Counted from the stretch's first letter, positions 1 to 8,994 are shown. The stretch: DNA of 64,000 bases from JAYVFR01 sp043772945 (GCA_043772945.1 JAYVFR010000023.1:1-64000), one strand, 5' to 3'. A program made the numbers and translations. The notes: generated by a model from the letters alone, not told the origin.

Positions 1-783
1 GCTTGTTCATTGTCATCACATTGTACAAATATCACCCCATCGTCTCGCAGTAACTCTCTTGCAACTTCTAGCCTATTTTTCATAAACACCAGCCAAGTAG
101 AGTGGTTGAACTTGTCATTGTAGCCGAAGGAATCGTTGCCGGTATTATAAGGTGGGTCAATATAAATTAACTTTACTTTACCTTTAAATTCCTTTTTGAG
201 ACTGTGAAGCACTATTAGGTTGTTACCTTTGATTATTAGATTATCTGTTATAACTCCATCGCTGTTTCTGTTAAATTCTGTAACTTGCTCAGCGCCTTCT
301 ATAGTATATTTTTTAGCATTAGTTAGGATCTTCGGCTCTAACAAGGCATCAATTTCATCGGGAGCTAATATCTCATTCCAAAATATTTCTTTTCTTTTGG
401 CATCGTCTTTGGTTTGTCCACCTTCTAATACGCAGTCTTTGAATGGGAAATTTAGAACAACGTTTTTATTTTGGGATAAATAATCACCATTATCATCAGT
501 TAAACCAATTTTGTTCTTGAAACTAGTATAACTATCGGGCAAAAAGTCTTTTAGAGACAAGAACTGCTGGAACTTGAGTGAGTTAAAAATCAAGATACCT
601 CCGTCTAACTCCGTAAAGAAATGAGTTTTTAGACTTGGACTTGATAAAAGTAATTGGATTAAGCTTGGATCATTTTTGAAGCCATCTTCAATTAGTTTGT
701 TTTTGAGAATCCCCGTTTCGGAGTTGTATATCTCATTTGTATGGATTAGATCGGTAAATTGTTCTAGTAAGTTTTTAGTCATA
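1..783 (-). CDS. Site-specific DNA methyltransferase, type III Mod-like (N-terminal part, cut by window edge)
   Basis: This reverse-strand frame is open from ATG at 783 to the left edge (261 codons). It begins MTKNLLEQFT and reaches a catalytic IDPPYNTG motif at about residues 205-212, followed by the F-Y-D-F-H-S-T-W stretch typical of beta-class adenine methyltransferases. Family knowledge: DPPY enzymes of this layout, with a long N-terminal region, are Mod subunits of type III restriction systems or related orphan methylases that N6-methylate adenine. Its 5' end lies 23 nt downstream of the DUF1016 nuclease gene, so the two are probably co-transcribed. The AdoMet-binding FxGxG motif and target recognition domain must lie outside the window, and a Res helicase-nuclease could follow there. 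Methyltransferase identity is secure; the type III assignment is inference. Confidence 0.85.
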
Positions 784-806
784 AATGTATTTTACAGTTT
801 TTCTGA

Positions 807-1850
807 TTATTCCCCGATTGGTAAATCTCCCAATCTTTTACTGATTTCTTCTTCGCTCGGTAATAGCAATTTCATACTTTCTGTTAATTCCTTGTATTGC
901 ATACCACTTGCATATGTTGCCACCCCGATCGGTTGATTTCTCCGCCCCAGTAGGTATTCTACCAGTACTCGATTTTTATCCCGGCAAACTAATATTCCAA
1001 TTGTTGGATTCATCTCAGCTTTAAGCTTCGTATTATCAATAATTGCCATATACCCTTCGATTTGACCTAGATGATCAGCCTTAAATTTACCAGGTTTTAG
1101 CTCCATTACTACATAACAGTTTAGCTCCAAATGATAAAATAACAAATCCACAAAAAACGCATCTTCACCAACGACCAATTTAACCTGCCTTCCAACAAAG
1201 CTAAGCTTACCCTCCATTGATAGTAAAAATGCGTTAAGGTTTTTCATTATATGATCTTCTATGTCTCTTTCGGCAAATGGGTTTTCGCCATTTATAAGCT
1301 CTATTCCCATATCATCACGAAAATCTAAGGCGACCCGTTGTTTTAGGTCTTCACTAACCTCGAGAGTCCTACCAAAATTGTTTTGAGCCAGTAAGGTATT
1401 ATTGTATAATCCTCGCTTAATTTGGTCTGTGAGATCATACTTAGACCAGCCGTTACTAATAGACTTTTTGATATAAAATTCGGCTTCAAGAGGGTTTTTG
1501 CACTTGTCCAAAATAATTTTGTTATTGCTCCAGCTAATTTGGGCAACCAGTGGATGCCCGATTGGGCTATTGACATAAGTTTCATAGAACTGCCTCATAT
1601 ATTTTAGTTCTCTAAACGAAAATCCCGTAACGCCAGCAAATTCGAGCTGTAGATCGGTTGCTAAACTTTGTATAACTTTCGACCCGCGTTTTGCATCCTC
1701 GACCTTTTGGCTAATGATCTTACCAAAGTCCCAAGCCATCCCTACCTTTTCGGCGGAAAAAGCTTTGAGCGCGTTATATTGAGCTTGTTTAACCCGTAGG
1801 ACTAAACTCTCAAGCGTTGATTTATATTCTGATCGGATTATATCTGACAT
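807..1850 (-). CDS. DUF1016 (YhcG-type) PDDEXK nuclease family protein
   Basis: 347 aa, close to the usual length of the YhcG/DUF1016 family. The N-terminal half (about 1-150) is the helical DUF1016 N domain, with a conserved region around WDFGKII and FSFRELKYMRQFY. The C-terminal half (about 180-340) is the PD-(D/E)XK-like domain: DLLFYH at about residues 235-240, then the E-L-K signature in VVMELKPGKF and the conserved DHLGQIEGYM. Such proteins are presumed nucleases and are frequently found inside restriction-modification loci. Here the gene precedes a DNA methyltransferase by 23 nt on the same strand, so it is a plausible accessory nuclease of that system. No Shine-Dalgarno motif is visible before the ATG. 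Family assignment is strong; the biological role is inferred. Confidence 0.9.
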   Translation of the reverse strand: MSDIIRSEYKSTLESLVLRVKQAQYNALKAFSAEKVGMAWDFGKIISQKVEDAKRGSKVIQSLATDLQLEFAGVTGFSFRELKYMRQFYETYVNSPIGHPLVAQISWSNNKIILDKCKNPLEAEFYIKKSISNGWSKYDLTDQIKRGLYNNTLLAQNNFGRTLEVSEDLKQRVALDFRDDMGIELINGENPFAERDIEDHIMKNLNAFLLSMEGKLSFVGRQVKLVVGEDAFFVDLLFYHLELNCYVVMELKPGKFKADHLGQIEGYMAIIDNTKLKAEMNPTIGILVCRDKNRVLVEYLLGRRNQPIGVATYASGMQYKELTESMKLLLPSEEEISKRLGDLPIGE

Positions 1851-1856
1851 AGTTTT

Positions 1857-2030
1857 TTAATTGCTGTTAGCGGCGTGATCTAAGTTGGTTATGGCTTTTG
1901 TGTTTGAAAATCTGCCATAAGGTTTTACTGGCAAGTTTGTAGGAGGTTTTTTGTAGTTCTCCTTTTCTAAATTCTTAAATTGTTTTTGTTGTTGTGGCAA
2001 GTAATTTGATAACTGTCGTTTAGTAGGGTT
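1857..2030 (-). other. Short reading frame, possible gene remnant or leader ORF upstream of the DUF1016 gene
   Basis: A reverse-strand frame is open from just after a TAG at 2031-2033 to a TAA at 1857-1859, ending only 6 nt before the DUF1016 start. It contains no ATG; a TTG at 1998-2000 would give 47 aa beginning LPQQQKQFKN and ending with NLDHAANSN. The lysine-, asparagine- and proline-rich composition looks more like protein than like chance AT-rich sequence, and its tight spacing to the next gene would suit translational coupling. I recognise no domain. It could equally be the tail of a truncated gene. Confidence 0.25.
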
Positions 2031-2086
2031 CTAGTATTTATACAGTATATTTTGTCAAAGTTAGTTTTGTTGTTTAAAATCTAAGC

Positions 2087-3586
2087 ATGACAAACATTAA
2101 TAATCAAAATACAAAAGATTTACTCGACATTCAAGTTAAACTCTGGAATGAGCTTTTAGGTTATTTAGGCTATTTGAATAATGCTGATAAGGAGCTTGTT
2201 GAGCTTGCTTTTACTCAAATGTGTCTTGCACATAATACTGACAAGCGTAAAAGTGGAGAGTATTACATAATTCATCCAGTAGCGGCTTGTATATCCTTGG
2301 CTTTAATTAAGCTTGATCCACAAACTCTATCTGCGACATTATTACATGATGTTCCTGAGGACACTAATGTAACTTTGAAACAAATTAATGCTGATTTTGG
2401 TCCCGAGATAGCTTTTTTGGTTGAAGGGGTTACTAAGCTTAGTAATGTTCGTTATAAAGGTGAGGATAGATACGCTGAGAATTTGAGAAGAATGTTTGTA
2501 GCTATTAGTAAAGACTTGAGAGTGGTTTTAATTAAGCTTGCAGATAGGCTTCATAATCTTCAGACCCTACATCATGTAAGCCCTGAGAAGCAAGCAAGGA
2601 TTGCACTTGAGAGTTTAGAGATTTACGCTCCAATTGCTGAAAGGCTTGGTATAAGTAAGTTTCAAGCAGAGATAGAGGAGACAGCTTTTCCGTATTTGTT
2701 TCCAGATACATATCAAGGGTTTGTGAAAGATTCTAATTTAGAAATTAATCAGAGGACTAAATTTTTGGATAAAATGGTTTTAAAGACTAAAAAAGTTTTA
2801 GACGATAGTAATATAAAATACGTAGGTATTAAAGGTAGGGCCAAAAAATATTATTCAATTTTCAAAAAAATTCAAGCTAAAAATAAATCAATTAAAGACA
2901 TTTACGATTTAATCGCTCTTAGAATTATTGTAGAGACGGTGGAAGATTGTTATTTTACGCTTTCTTTACTTGAGCAAAATTTTGAAATTGATATTAAAAG
3001 AATTAAAGATTACATTGCAAATCCAAAAGTAAATGGTTATCAAAGTTTGCACTTAACTGTTTATGACAAAGAAGAAGAAGCTTATTTTGAATTTCAAATT
3101 AGAACTCGAGAAATGAATGAATTTGCTGAATATGGGGTTGCGGCCCATTATATTTATAAAAATAAACAAAGAGGACATAAAATAGAAGAATTTGTAGCTT
3201 CTGAAAATTTAAAATGGATCAAGGAATTTGTTGATCTAGGTAAAGAGAAAATGTCCCCAGGTGAATATCTACAAAATGTTAAGTTAAATTTATTTCAAGA
3301 CAGAATTTTTGTAATGACACCTAAGAATGATCCAATAGACTTACCAAAAGACTCGTCACCTCTCGATTTTGCTTATAGGATTCATGCAGATATAGGAGAT
3401 CATGCTATGATGGCTAAAATTAATGGTCAAATAGCAAGGCTTAGTGACAAATTAACTAATGGGGATGTCGTTCAAATATTAACAGATAAACGCCAAAAAC
3501 CAAACTTAAATTGGATTAATTGGGTTAAAACTAGACAAGCAAGACAGCACATTAGAACTTATTTAAGAAAGCTTGAAAAACTATAA
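2087..3586 (+). CDS. rel: RelA/SpoT-family (p)ppGpp synthetase/hydrolase (short Rel)
   Basis: 499 aa. The HD hydrolase domain is at about residues 40-190: H63 in IIHP and the H87-D88 / E91-D92 pair of LLHDVPEDT are all present, so hydrolase activity is plausible. The synthetase domain (about 240-350) has the IYDLIALRII strand and the RIKDYIANPKVNGYQSLH substrate segment. A TGS domain follows (about 400-465, RIFVMTPKNDPIDLP). The protein stops soon after, without the C-terminal helical/zinc-finger and ACT domains of long Rel enzymes (700 aa or more), so amino-acid and ribosome sensing may differ. It makes and degrades the alarmone (p)ppGpp in the cytoplasm. It stands alone on the + strand, divergent from the restriction genes, with no Shine-Dalgarno motif before its ATG. 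Confidence 0.93.
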   Translation: MTNINNQNTKDLLDIQVKLWNELLGYLGYLNNADKELVELAFTQMCLAHNTDKRKSGEYYIIHPVAACISLALIKLDPQTLSATLLHDVPEDTNVTLKQINADFGPEIAFLVEGVTKLSNVRYKGEDRYAENLRRMFVAISKDLRVVLIKLADRLHNLQTLHHVSPEKQARIALESLEIYAPIAERLGISKFQAEIEETAFPYLFPDTYQGFVKDSNLEINQRTKFLDKMVLKTKKVLDDSNIKYVGIKGRAKKYYSIFKKIQAKNKSIKDIYDLIALRIIVETVEDCYFTLSLLEQNFEIDIKRIKDYIANPKVNGYQSLHLTVYDKEEEAYFEFQIRTREMNEFAEYGVAAHYIYKNKQRGHKIEEFVASENLKWIKEFVDLGKEKMSPGEYLQNVKLNLFQDRIFVMTPKNDPIDLPKDSSPLDFAYRIHADIGDHAMMAKINGQIARLSDKLTNGDVVQILTDKRQKPNLNWINWVKTRQARQHIRTYLRKLEKL

Positions 3587-3590
3587 AAAG

Positions 3591-4067
3591 CTATTTAACT
3601 ACTTGTACAACTTCTGGGATAATATCACCTGCTTTTCGGATTACTAAATAATCATTTTTTCTGAGGTTTAAGGCTTTGAAATTTTTTAAATTGTGGAGGG
3701 TGGCGCGTCTGACTGTTGTTCCTTGTAAAATTACAGGCTCAATTTCAACAACTGGTGTTAATTTTCCAGTTCTACCAACTTGCCATATTACTCCAATCAG
3801 CTTAGATACTACTTCGTCAGGGGCGAATTTAATCGCACACCAAGCTCTGGGAGTTTTACCAACTACACCAATTGCTTCTGTTAATACATTATTATTTAGC
3901 TTAACAACCAAGCCGTCTATATCATACAATAATTTCTCACGCTGCTCGTTAATTTGATTTGAATATTTCCAAACTTCACCCAAAGTTCCAAAGGCTTTAT
4001 TTAGAGGATTTACACTAAAACCTATTTTTTGTAGCGTAATTAATTCTTCGGAATGATTATTGATCAT
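3591..4067 (-). CDS. Stand-alone fragment of NAD-dependent DNA ligase (LigA): end of adenylation domain plus OB fold
   Basis: 158 aa. It matches only the middle of LigA. Residues about 10-60 correspond to the segment preceding and including YDIDGLVVKLN, then come AIKFAPDE and VGRTGKLTPVVEIEPV at the end of the adenylation domain, then the OB fold ending at the KAGDIIPEVV motif. The N-terminal Ia domain, the adenylated lysine motif KxDG, the zinc finger, HhH and BRCT domains are all absent (a full LigA is about 670 aa). It therefore cannot ligate by itself. The ATG directly follows the TAA of the preceding gene in the same reading frame. It could be a decayed ligase, a nick-binding adaptor, or one part of a split enzyme. 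Confidence 0.8.
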   Translation of the reverse strand: MINNHSEELITLQKIGFSVNPLNKAFGTLGEVWKYSNQINEQREKLLYDIDGLVVKLNNNVLTEAIGVVGKTPRAWCAIKFAPDEVVSKLIGVIWQVGRTGKLTPVVEIEPVILQGTTVRRATLHNLKNFKALNLRKNDYLVIRKAGDIIPEVVQVVK

Positions 4068-4481
4068 TTAATTAGAATTAAAGATTATTCTAGGTTCTAG
4101 CGTAGTTTGGTTACTACCAGTGTAGTAATTTTTAGCTTGAGACTCAAAAAGCATTAAGCTGAAGCTACTTGAGAGAATTTCTAAAAGATCACTATCTGAA
4201 TATTGATCAGAAAGCTTTGTAAGTTTAACACTAAAAACTAACTTACCAATAAATCCAGCATCAATAATTGCCGAATAATAATTATCTATAATTTCAGATT
4301 GTTTAGTGTTTGGTCTACAAGCCCTACTTCTTAAACAAATTTTAGCATATACGCCATCAAAAAAAATTACTTCTTTCGTTTCTAGGAAAAGTTTAGAATC
4401 TTTTTTGTCGATAACTGCCAGATTAACTAAGTCAAAAGTAGGGTTTTTTTTAATTGATTGAATTAAATTATCACTAATCAT
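4068..4481 (-). CDS. Hypothetical protein in frame with and abutting the LigA fragment
   Basis: 137 aa beginning MISDNLIQSI. No transmembrane segment or signal peptide is evident and I recognise no family. It is mixed alpha/beta by composition, with a possible small beta-rich core (KLVFSVKLTKLS). It starts 10 nt downstream of the M16 peptidase gene, and its TAA stop is immediately followed by the ATG of the LigA fragment in the same frame, so the two would be a single chain if the stop were absent. Members of this arrangement are probably translated by termination-reinitiation. The function is unknown. Confidence 0.6.
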   Translation of the reverse strand: MISDNLIQSIKKNPTFDLVNLAVIDKKDSKLFLETKEVIFFDGVYAKICLRSRACRPNTKQSEIIDNYYSAIIDAGFIGKLVFSVKLTKLSDQYSDSDLLEILSSSFSLMLFESQAKNYYTGSNQTTLEPRIIFNSN

Positions 4482-4491
4482 ATAATAAAAT

Positions 4492-5739
4492 TTACAATGG
4501 GTTTTTTGAGACTAAAACAATTTTTTTGTTGTCCCAATTAGTTTGAATTTGGGTATAGACGTTTTTAATATCATCTACGCTAACGGACTGGAGTTTATTA
4601 GTAAATTCATCATATTTTTCTAGATGATTGTAATTTAGTAAAGTGTTTTTACTAAAATTTAAGACAGTTTTTAGGTTGTCTTTGTCAACTAATTGCTTTT
4701 TTAGGATACTTTTTTTAAATTGTTCAAATCTATCAGCACGAAAAACTTTTGTGAAATCATTAAATACTTCTTTGGATTCTTTTTCTATAATTTCTATTAA
4801 TTTAGCCTCGGCTTGAAAATTTACGATTAAGCTTTGAGTTGAAATATCGTAATAATAACTTATTCCATAAACCAGTTGTTTCTGATCTCTTAATTTATCG
4901 TACAATACCCCACCGTAATTTAAAAATAAGCTAGCAAATATTTGGCGGCTAGCTCTATTATCAAATTTAATGTCAAGCGGAATAATGTAAGTAGCATCAA
5001 CATGCTCATGAGCAAATTCGTGTACGATTGGTAGAGTTTTGAAATCTAACAAAAGATTTGGTGGGCAGTAGTCTATTGGTCTAAAATGTTCTATTTGGCG
5101 GTTTAGGTTATTTAAATAATGTTGAATTAGTTCCTTAGTGTATTCTAAATCAATGCCACCACCAGCAATAGAAATAATGATTTGACTGGTGCTTAAATTT
5201 TCTTTTTGTAGTCTATAAAAGTCTTCTAAAATAGTTTGAGCAACTAATTCTGGATCACCGAGAGTTTCATGTAATTCTAGACTCTCCTTAGTGTAAACTT
5301 GCTTATTAACATCAAAATAGAGTTTGTAGTTAGGATCTCCTCTGCGTTCACTAATTTCCCTTAATACTATTTCTTTCTCTCTATCTAAATCAATTTGATC
5401 AAAAGTAGGTTCAAAGGCCATTTCACAAAGCATTTCTAGCATTTTTTTAAAATCAGATTTATGGCCGCTAGCTGTAAGGGCAAGTTTTAAACTGCTGGTA
5501 AAAGCATTTAAAGCAATAGATTCAGCATGTTCCCAATCTTTTAGCTCTTCATGATTCATTTTTTTAGTACGGCTTGCAATGCAATGTTCAAGTAAATGTT
5601 TTTTACCACGGTCGTTTGCTTTTTCAAACCAGGAACCCCCAGAAGTGAAGTTAATTTCTAAACTTACTAATTCTCGTGGTATATTGTATGAAAATAGATG
5701 TACTCCAGGAGCTGGTTGCTGATAATTAAATTCAGACAC
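4492..5739 (-). CDS. M16-family zinc metallopeptidase
   Basis: 415 aa, about the length of single-chain bacterial M16B peptidases (two lobes of roughly 200 aa). The inverted zinc motif HxxEH is H48-L-L-E51-H52, and the distal ligand glutamate lies in the EKEIVLREISE segment near residue 128, about 76 residues on as expected. A G-rich TIIISIAGGG-like strand and the C-terminal lobe follow. No signal peptide is apparent, so it is likely cytoplasmic, degrading peptides or processing a small precursor. It sits 22 nt downstream of rplM and 10 nt upstream of the unknown gene, in an apparent operon rplQ-rplM-M16-unknown-LigA fragment. Confidence 0.9.
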   Translation of the reverse strand: MSEFNYQQPAPGVHLFSYNIPRELVSLEINFTSGGSWFEKANDRGKKHLLEHCIASRTKKMNHEELKDWEHAESIALNAFTSSLKLALTASGHKSDFKKMLEMLCEMAFEPTFDQIDLDREKEIVLREISERRGDPNYKLYFDVNKQVYTKESLELHETLGDPELVAQTILEDFYRLQKENLSTSQIIISIAGGGIDLEYTKELIQHYLNNLNRQIEHFRPIDYCPPNLLLDFKTLPIVHEFAHEHVDATYIIPLDIKFDNRASRQIFASLFLNYGGVLYDKLRDQKQLVYGISYYYDISTQSLIVNFQAEAKLIEIIEKESKEVFNDFTKVFRADRFEQFKKSILKKQLVDKDNLKTVLNFSKNTLLNYNHLEKYDEFTNKLQSVSVDDIKNVYTQIQTNWDNKKIVLVSKNPL

Positions 5740-5761
5740 AGTAGTGATTTTTATGATTGAT

Positions 5762-6211
5762 TTATACTATAGGTAACATTTTCTGAGTAATGTTATGGTA
5801 ATCTCCTTTTAATAGCTTTAACCTTGTATTCATACGGACATCTTTCTGACGATTTTGTGGAAGCATACGTTTAATTGCTTGATAAAGTACTTTAGTTGAA
5901 TCCATCGTCACTTGATCTTTAGCTAAACGAACTTTCAAAGAACCTACACGACCATTATCGTAACGAAAATATGGTTTCTTATCCATTTTTTTCCCTGTAA
6001 AAACTAGCTTGTCAGTATTAGTAATCATGACACATCCGCCCATATCGACCGAAGGCGTGTAGTCAGCTCTGTTTTTGCCCATTAATATTGATGCAACACG
6101 GGAAGCTATTCTGCCAACTGGCATACTAGAAGCGTCTATTGTGTACCATTCGCGATGTAATCCTAAAACTTTAGGTAGTGAGGAGCGAACGGAAGTATAA
6201 ATTTGAGCCAT
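5762..6211 (-). CDS. rplM: 50S ribosomal protein L13
   Basis: 149 aa, standard length. It contains the L13 core EWYTIDASSMPVGRIAS, ASILMGKNRADYTPSVDMG and the GVGSLK/RMLPQNR region with a short lysine-rich tail. It is a component of the large ribosomal subunit. In most bacteria rplM is followed by rpsI (S9); here the next gene is an M16 peptidase and S9 is not in the window. It lies 54 nt downstream of rplQ. No Shine-Dalgarno motif is visible. Confidence 0.97.
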   Translation of the reverse strand: MAQIYTSVRSSLPKVLGLHREWYTIDASSMPVGRIASRVASILMGKNRADYTPSVDMGGCVMITNTDKLVFTGKKMDKKPYFRYDNGRVGSLKVRLAKDQVTMDSTKVLYQAIKRMLPQNRQKDVRMNTRLKLLKGDYHNITQKMLPIV

Positions 6212-6265
6212 GTTATTATATTATTTATTGTAATTTTATTTATTCAAAAGATATTTAGAGGATCA

Positions 6266-6622
6266 TTAATCAACCAATTTTACAAGGCTAGTGTCATATT
6301 GACTAAACTCGCGACTTAATTTGTATTGTTGAGTATATCCGCCATTTCTATCAGTATATTTTGGAGCAATTGTTTCTACTAGAATACGGGCCGTATCTTC
6401 GCTAAGGAAAGGACGAATTTTACGATAGGCTAATTGAGTATTATCTCCAGCTCGTTTGCACAAGGTTACTAGTCGTTCAAATCTAGGGCGAAACCACTTA
6501 GCGCGAACAGTGAAAGTTTTAATTTGCCCGTTTTTGATTAGGCCTGTTGAAAGATCGATCCAGAGGCGACGACGTTCTTCTTCAGTACGGTGAAATTTTT
6601 GGGATTTTTTAAGATGGCGCAT
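6266..6622 (-). CDS. rplQ: 50S ribosomal protein L17
   Basis: 118 aa, standard length. It has the MRHLKKSQKFHRTEEERR start and the LVTLCKRAGDN...AYRKIRPFL region of L17, and ends with a lysine-poor beta segment (YTQQYKLSREFSQ). L17 lies near the exit tunnel of the large subunit. rplQ usually ends the rpoA operon; here it begins a small cluster with rplM. Its ATG has no visible Shine-Dalgarno motif. Confidence 0.97.
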   Translation of the reverse strand: MRHLKKSQKFHRTEEERRRLWIDLSTGLIKNGQIKTFTVRAKWFRPRFERLVTLCKRAGDNTQLAYRKIRPFLSEDTARILVETIAPKYTDRNGGYTQQYKLSREFSQYDTSLVKLVD

Positions 6623-6903
6623 ATTAAATTTTTTTGTCTAAAAATTATTGATTTTAAGGATCAGGTAGTTATAAGCTAGTGAAACAGATAATCAGGCTAT
6701 ATCAGATAGCCAACATTAAAAGGGTTAATTTGTCAATAGTTATGATTTTTGTCCATAATTAGGATGGGTCTGACTAGTGGTTATTGGTTTCAATTTTGCT
6801 AGATGGCTAAAACCTAATGCATTGACACAAAGTCAACTTTCTGTTAGACGTGTGTATGAGCTATATTACATAGTTCCTCGTTTAATTTTTTTTAATTCAT
6901 TTT

Positions 6904-7329
6904 ATGTCAAACACTTCTTTATACTCTATAATAAACAGCTGGAATTTGGATAAAATCCTACAGTTTACCAAACTAGAATATCCAGAAATCTCTAACGAAG
7001 CTTGGCTGGAAGCGCTAGGAGAATACCGAAACTACATATACTTAGGAGTGGTTTCTGGTAAATATTTGCAAATCCCAAATAAAGTTATGGATTATATTTG
7101 GCACTCGCACATTCTTCACACCAGTGATTATCAAGATTTTTGTTACACTGTTAATGATGGTAAGTTAATCCATCATGAACCATCTCTGTATGTTGAAACA
7201 AAGTTTAATGATGATTTCAAATCACTGTCAGCAACTTCAAAAAAATATTTAGGTTACAATGCCTTCGAAACTACTAAAAACTCTTTAGTAAAGAACCTTG
7301 TTTTTAGTTGCCCAGGTATCACGAATTAA
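6904..7329 (+). CDS. GRDP-like (glycine-rich domain protein-like, PF07173-type) small protein
   Basis: 141 aa. The diagnostic block is at about residues 45-95: KVMDYIWHSHILHTSDYQDFC followed by GKLIHHEPSL. This matches the D-x-x-WHxHIL...Y..fC...G.fLHH.P pattern of the GRDP-like family. Family members are small soluble proteins of unknown function found in bacteria and plants, and the conserved histidines suggest a metal site. It is transcribed alone on the + strand, and its last 11 nt overlap convergently with the end of the HTH/methyltransferase gene. A TTGAC-N5-GTCAA palindrome lies upstream at 6822-6836. The family call is fairly sure; the function is unknown. Confidence 0.7.
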   Translation: MSNTSLYSIINSWNLDKILQFTKLEYPEISNEAWLEALGEYRNYIYLGVVSGKYLQIPNKVMDYIWHSHILHTSDYQDFCYTVNDGKLIHHEPSLYVETKFNDDFKSLSATSKKYLGYNAFETTKNSLVKNLVFSCPGITN

Positions 7330-8521
7330 TTAATATGTATAAAGAGTTGCTTTTTGTTTTGGATAAACTGCAGTTTAAGTTTTGATTAAAAATTTTACTT
7401 AAATACCAATTCACCTCTGGTCTTTTGATTACAAAATGGCAAATATTTTCTGAAAATTGAAAGTCTAATTTGTAATTAATTTTACCGAAGTCAATGGTAA
7501 AATCACTTTTACAAGTGACGTAATATTCACTGTCGTCAAAAAAAACAGGTAGCTTTTCTTCTTTGTCGTCTACTACGTAATTAGTAATGCCTAGTAATTT
7601 GTAAATAAAATTCCATCTCTTTTTGCGAAAACCACTACCTTTATAGGTAGTTTTTTGCTTTGTGTTTAAAGGGCTTTTATTCTCAGATTTATACGAGCTT
7701 TTAACAACAACATAATTGAACTTTGATACTAGTTGCAAGGCTCTGGAGAAATTATATTCCACATCAAGTGTGTTAAGAGTGCAACATTCTAAAAATAAGC
7801 AAAGATTAATTATTTTTTCTTCTACATTAACACTTTCTAAAAGAGTTTTTTGTAAACTATCTTGCTCGTAATCTAGTTCGTAACAAATCCCTTCAACTTT
7901 AGCCCATGTCCTAACTTTTTGTAGTCTAATTTGATTCATTCTAGGGCTTGCACAAATTGAAATATACTTTCCGAAAGCTTTTTGAGCTTTTAAATATTTA
8001 ATCAAATCAATTAGGCAATGAGTTCCATAATCGTGCCCAATTTCCGCTACATTAATTTTATAACCTTTTTTAATTAAATCATCGCAAACTGTTATCAAAT
8101 AATCACTAGTTTCTTTCTTGCTTAAAGTACTCACGCTTTCTGAATTCATTAATTCTTCTTCTACAGCATTAAAATACATATCGGCTCCTTCGGCAAAGTA
8201 GCTATATTTAAGTGGAATGAAATTATTAGCCTCAAGATTGTATATTAAATCTGCTAACTGATTAGGTGTAAAAGTTTTGTATATATCATTGTTTGGCTTA
8301 ACAACTGTATTTTGAGCTTTAGGTTTATATCTAGAATTTAGGTTTTTAAGACGATAAATTAAGTCAATATTATCTGGAGTATTTTTAATAAAATATTTCC
8401 CATTAACTCTAGACAAAATTAATTTTTCACTTCCTTCTATGCTGCGCTTAATCCAATTAGTGACAGTAGATGGAGATACATCAAATCTTCTAGAAATTTC
8501 AATATTGCGTATAACGGTCAC
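7319..8521 (-). CDS. HTH domain fused to an EgtD-like SAM-dependent methyltransferase domain
   Basis: 400 aa. Residues about 5-50 look like a helix-turn-helix (EISRRFDVSPSTVTNWIKRS), of the kind used in MerR/AlpA-like or transposase-type DNA binding. Residues about 95-370 resemble the histidine-specific methyltransferase family: the substrate-side segment LKYSYFAEGADMYFNAVEEE, then a motif-I-like strand VAEIGHDYGTHCLIDLIKYL. The canonical glycine-rich loop is altered (GHDYGTH in place of DLGCGDG), so SAM binding is not certain. The gene starts close after the end of a small membrane-protein gene (5 nt gap). It could be a DNA-bound methyltransferase or a regulator that uses the fold as a sensor. 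The function is unresolved. Confidence 0.6.
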   Translation of the reverse strand: MTVIRNIEISRRFDVSPSTVTNWIKRSIEGSEKLILSRVNGKYFIKNTPDNIDLIYRLKNLNSRYKPKAQNTVVKPNNDIYKTFTPNQLADLIYNLEANNFIPLKYSYFAEGADMYFNAVEEELMNSESVSTLSKKETSDYLITVCDDLIKKGYKINVAEIGHDYGTHCLIDLIKYLKAQKAFGKYISICASPRMNQIRLQKVRTWAKVEGICYELDYEQDSLQKTLLESVNVEEKIINLCLFLECCTLNTLDVEYNFSRALQLVSKFNYVVVKSSYKSENKSPLNTKQKTTYKGSGFRKKRWNFIYKLLGITNYVVDDKEEKLPVFFDDSEYYVTCKSDFTIDFGKINYKLDFQFSENICHFVIKRPEVNWYLSKIFNQNLNCSLSKTKSNSLYILINS

Positions 8522-8526
8522 AACAA

Positions 8527-8994
8527 CTATCTAAAATTAAATTTACGCATCCAGTATTGAAATTTGTCTTCCATCTCCTCTTCGTAATTCAGAACTTGAC
8601 TCATTTGTACGACAAACTCGCTAATTTGCGTATCGCTAGAGTCAATATAGTAGTAGCTGTAAGGACGAATTGGGTTGTTGCGTCTGATCATAATTTCAAT
8701 TTGATCGTCTAAGTCATTCATACTCCAAGCGTAGCAATTAGACAAATCAATTGTTTCTTCATTAAAATTTAAAGTTTGCATGTCAGTGTCTAAAGTTAGC
8801 TGAGCAGTTTTGGCTGGGTTAACTAATATAAAAAGTATTACAGTAAAACAAGCAATTGGTGTTAGTAGACTTGTGATATCTTTGTATAAAAATATATATA
8901 AGAGTAATACGCTACTCAAACCGATAAAATAAGTTATATAAATGCGGTTGCGATTAATCTGTAAGTACTTATCCGTGGCGGTTATTGTAATCAT
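8527..8994 (-). CDS. Small membrane protein, hypothetical
   Basis: 155 aa. Two closely spaced hydrophobic helices (about residues 20-38 and 44-60) are followed by a soluble acidic C-terminal domain with YSYYYIDSSD and EEEMEDKFQYWMRKF. The topology resembles PH-like or YcxB-like small membrane proteins, but I cannot name a family. It sits 5 nt upstream of the HTH/methyltransferase gene and is very likely co-transcribed with it, so it may be the membrane partner of that protein. Confidence 0.6.
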   Translation of the reverse strand: MITITATDKYLQINRNRIYITYFIGLSSVLLLYIFLYKDITSLLTPIACFTVILFILVNPAKTAQLTLDTDMQTLNFNEETIDLSNCYAWSMNDLDDQIEIMIRRNNPIRPYSYYYIDSSDTQISEFVVQMSQVLNYEEEMEDKFQYWMRKFNFR

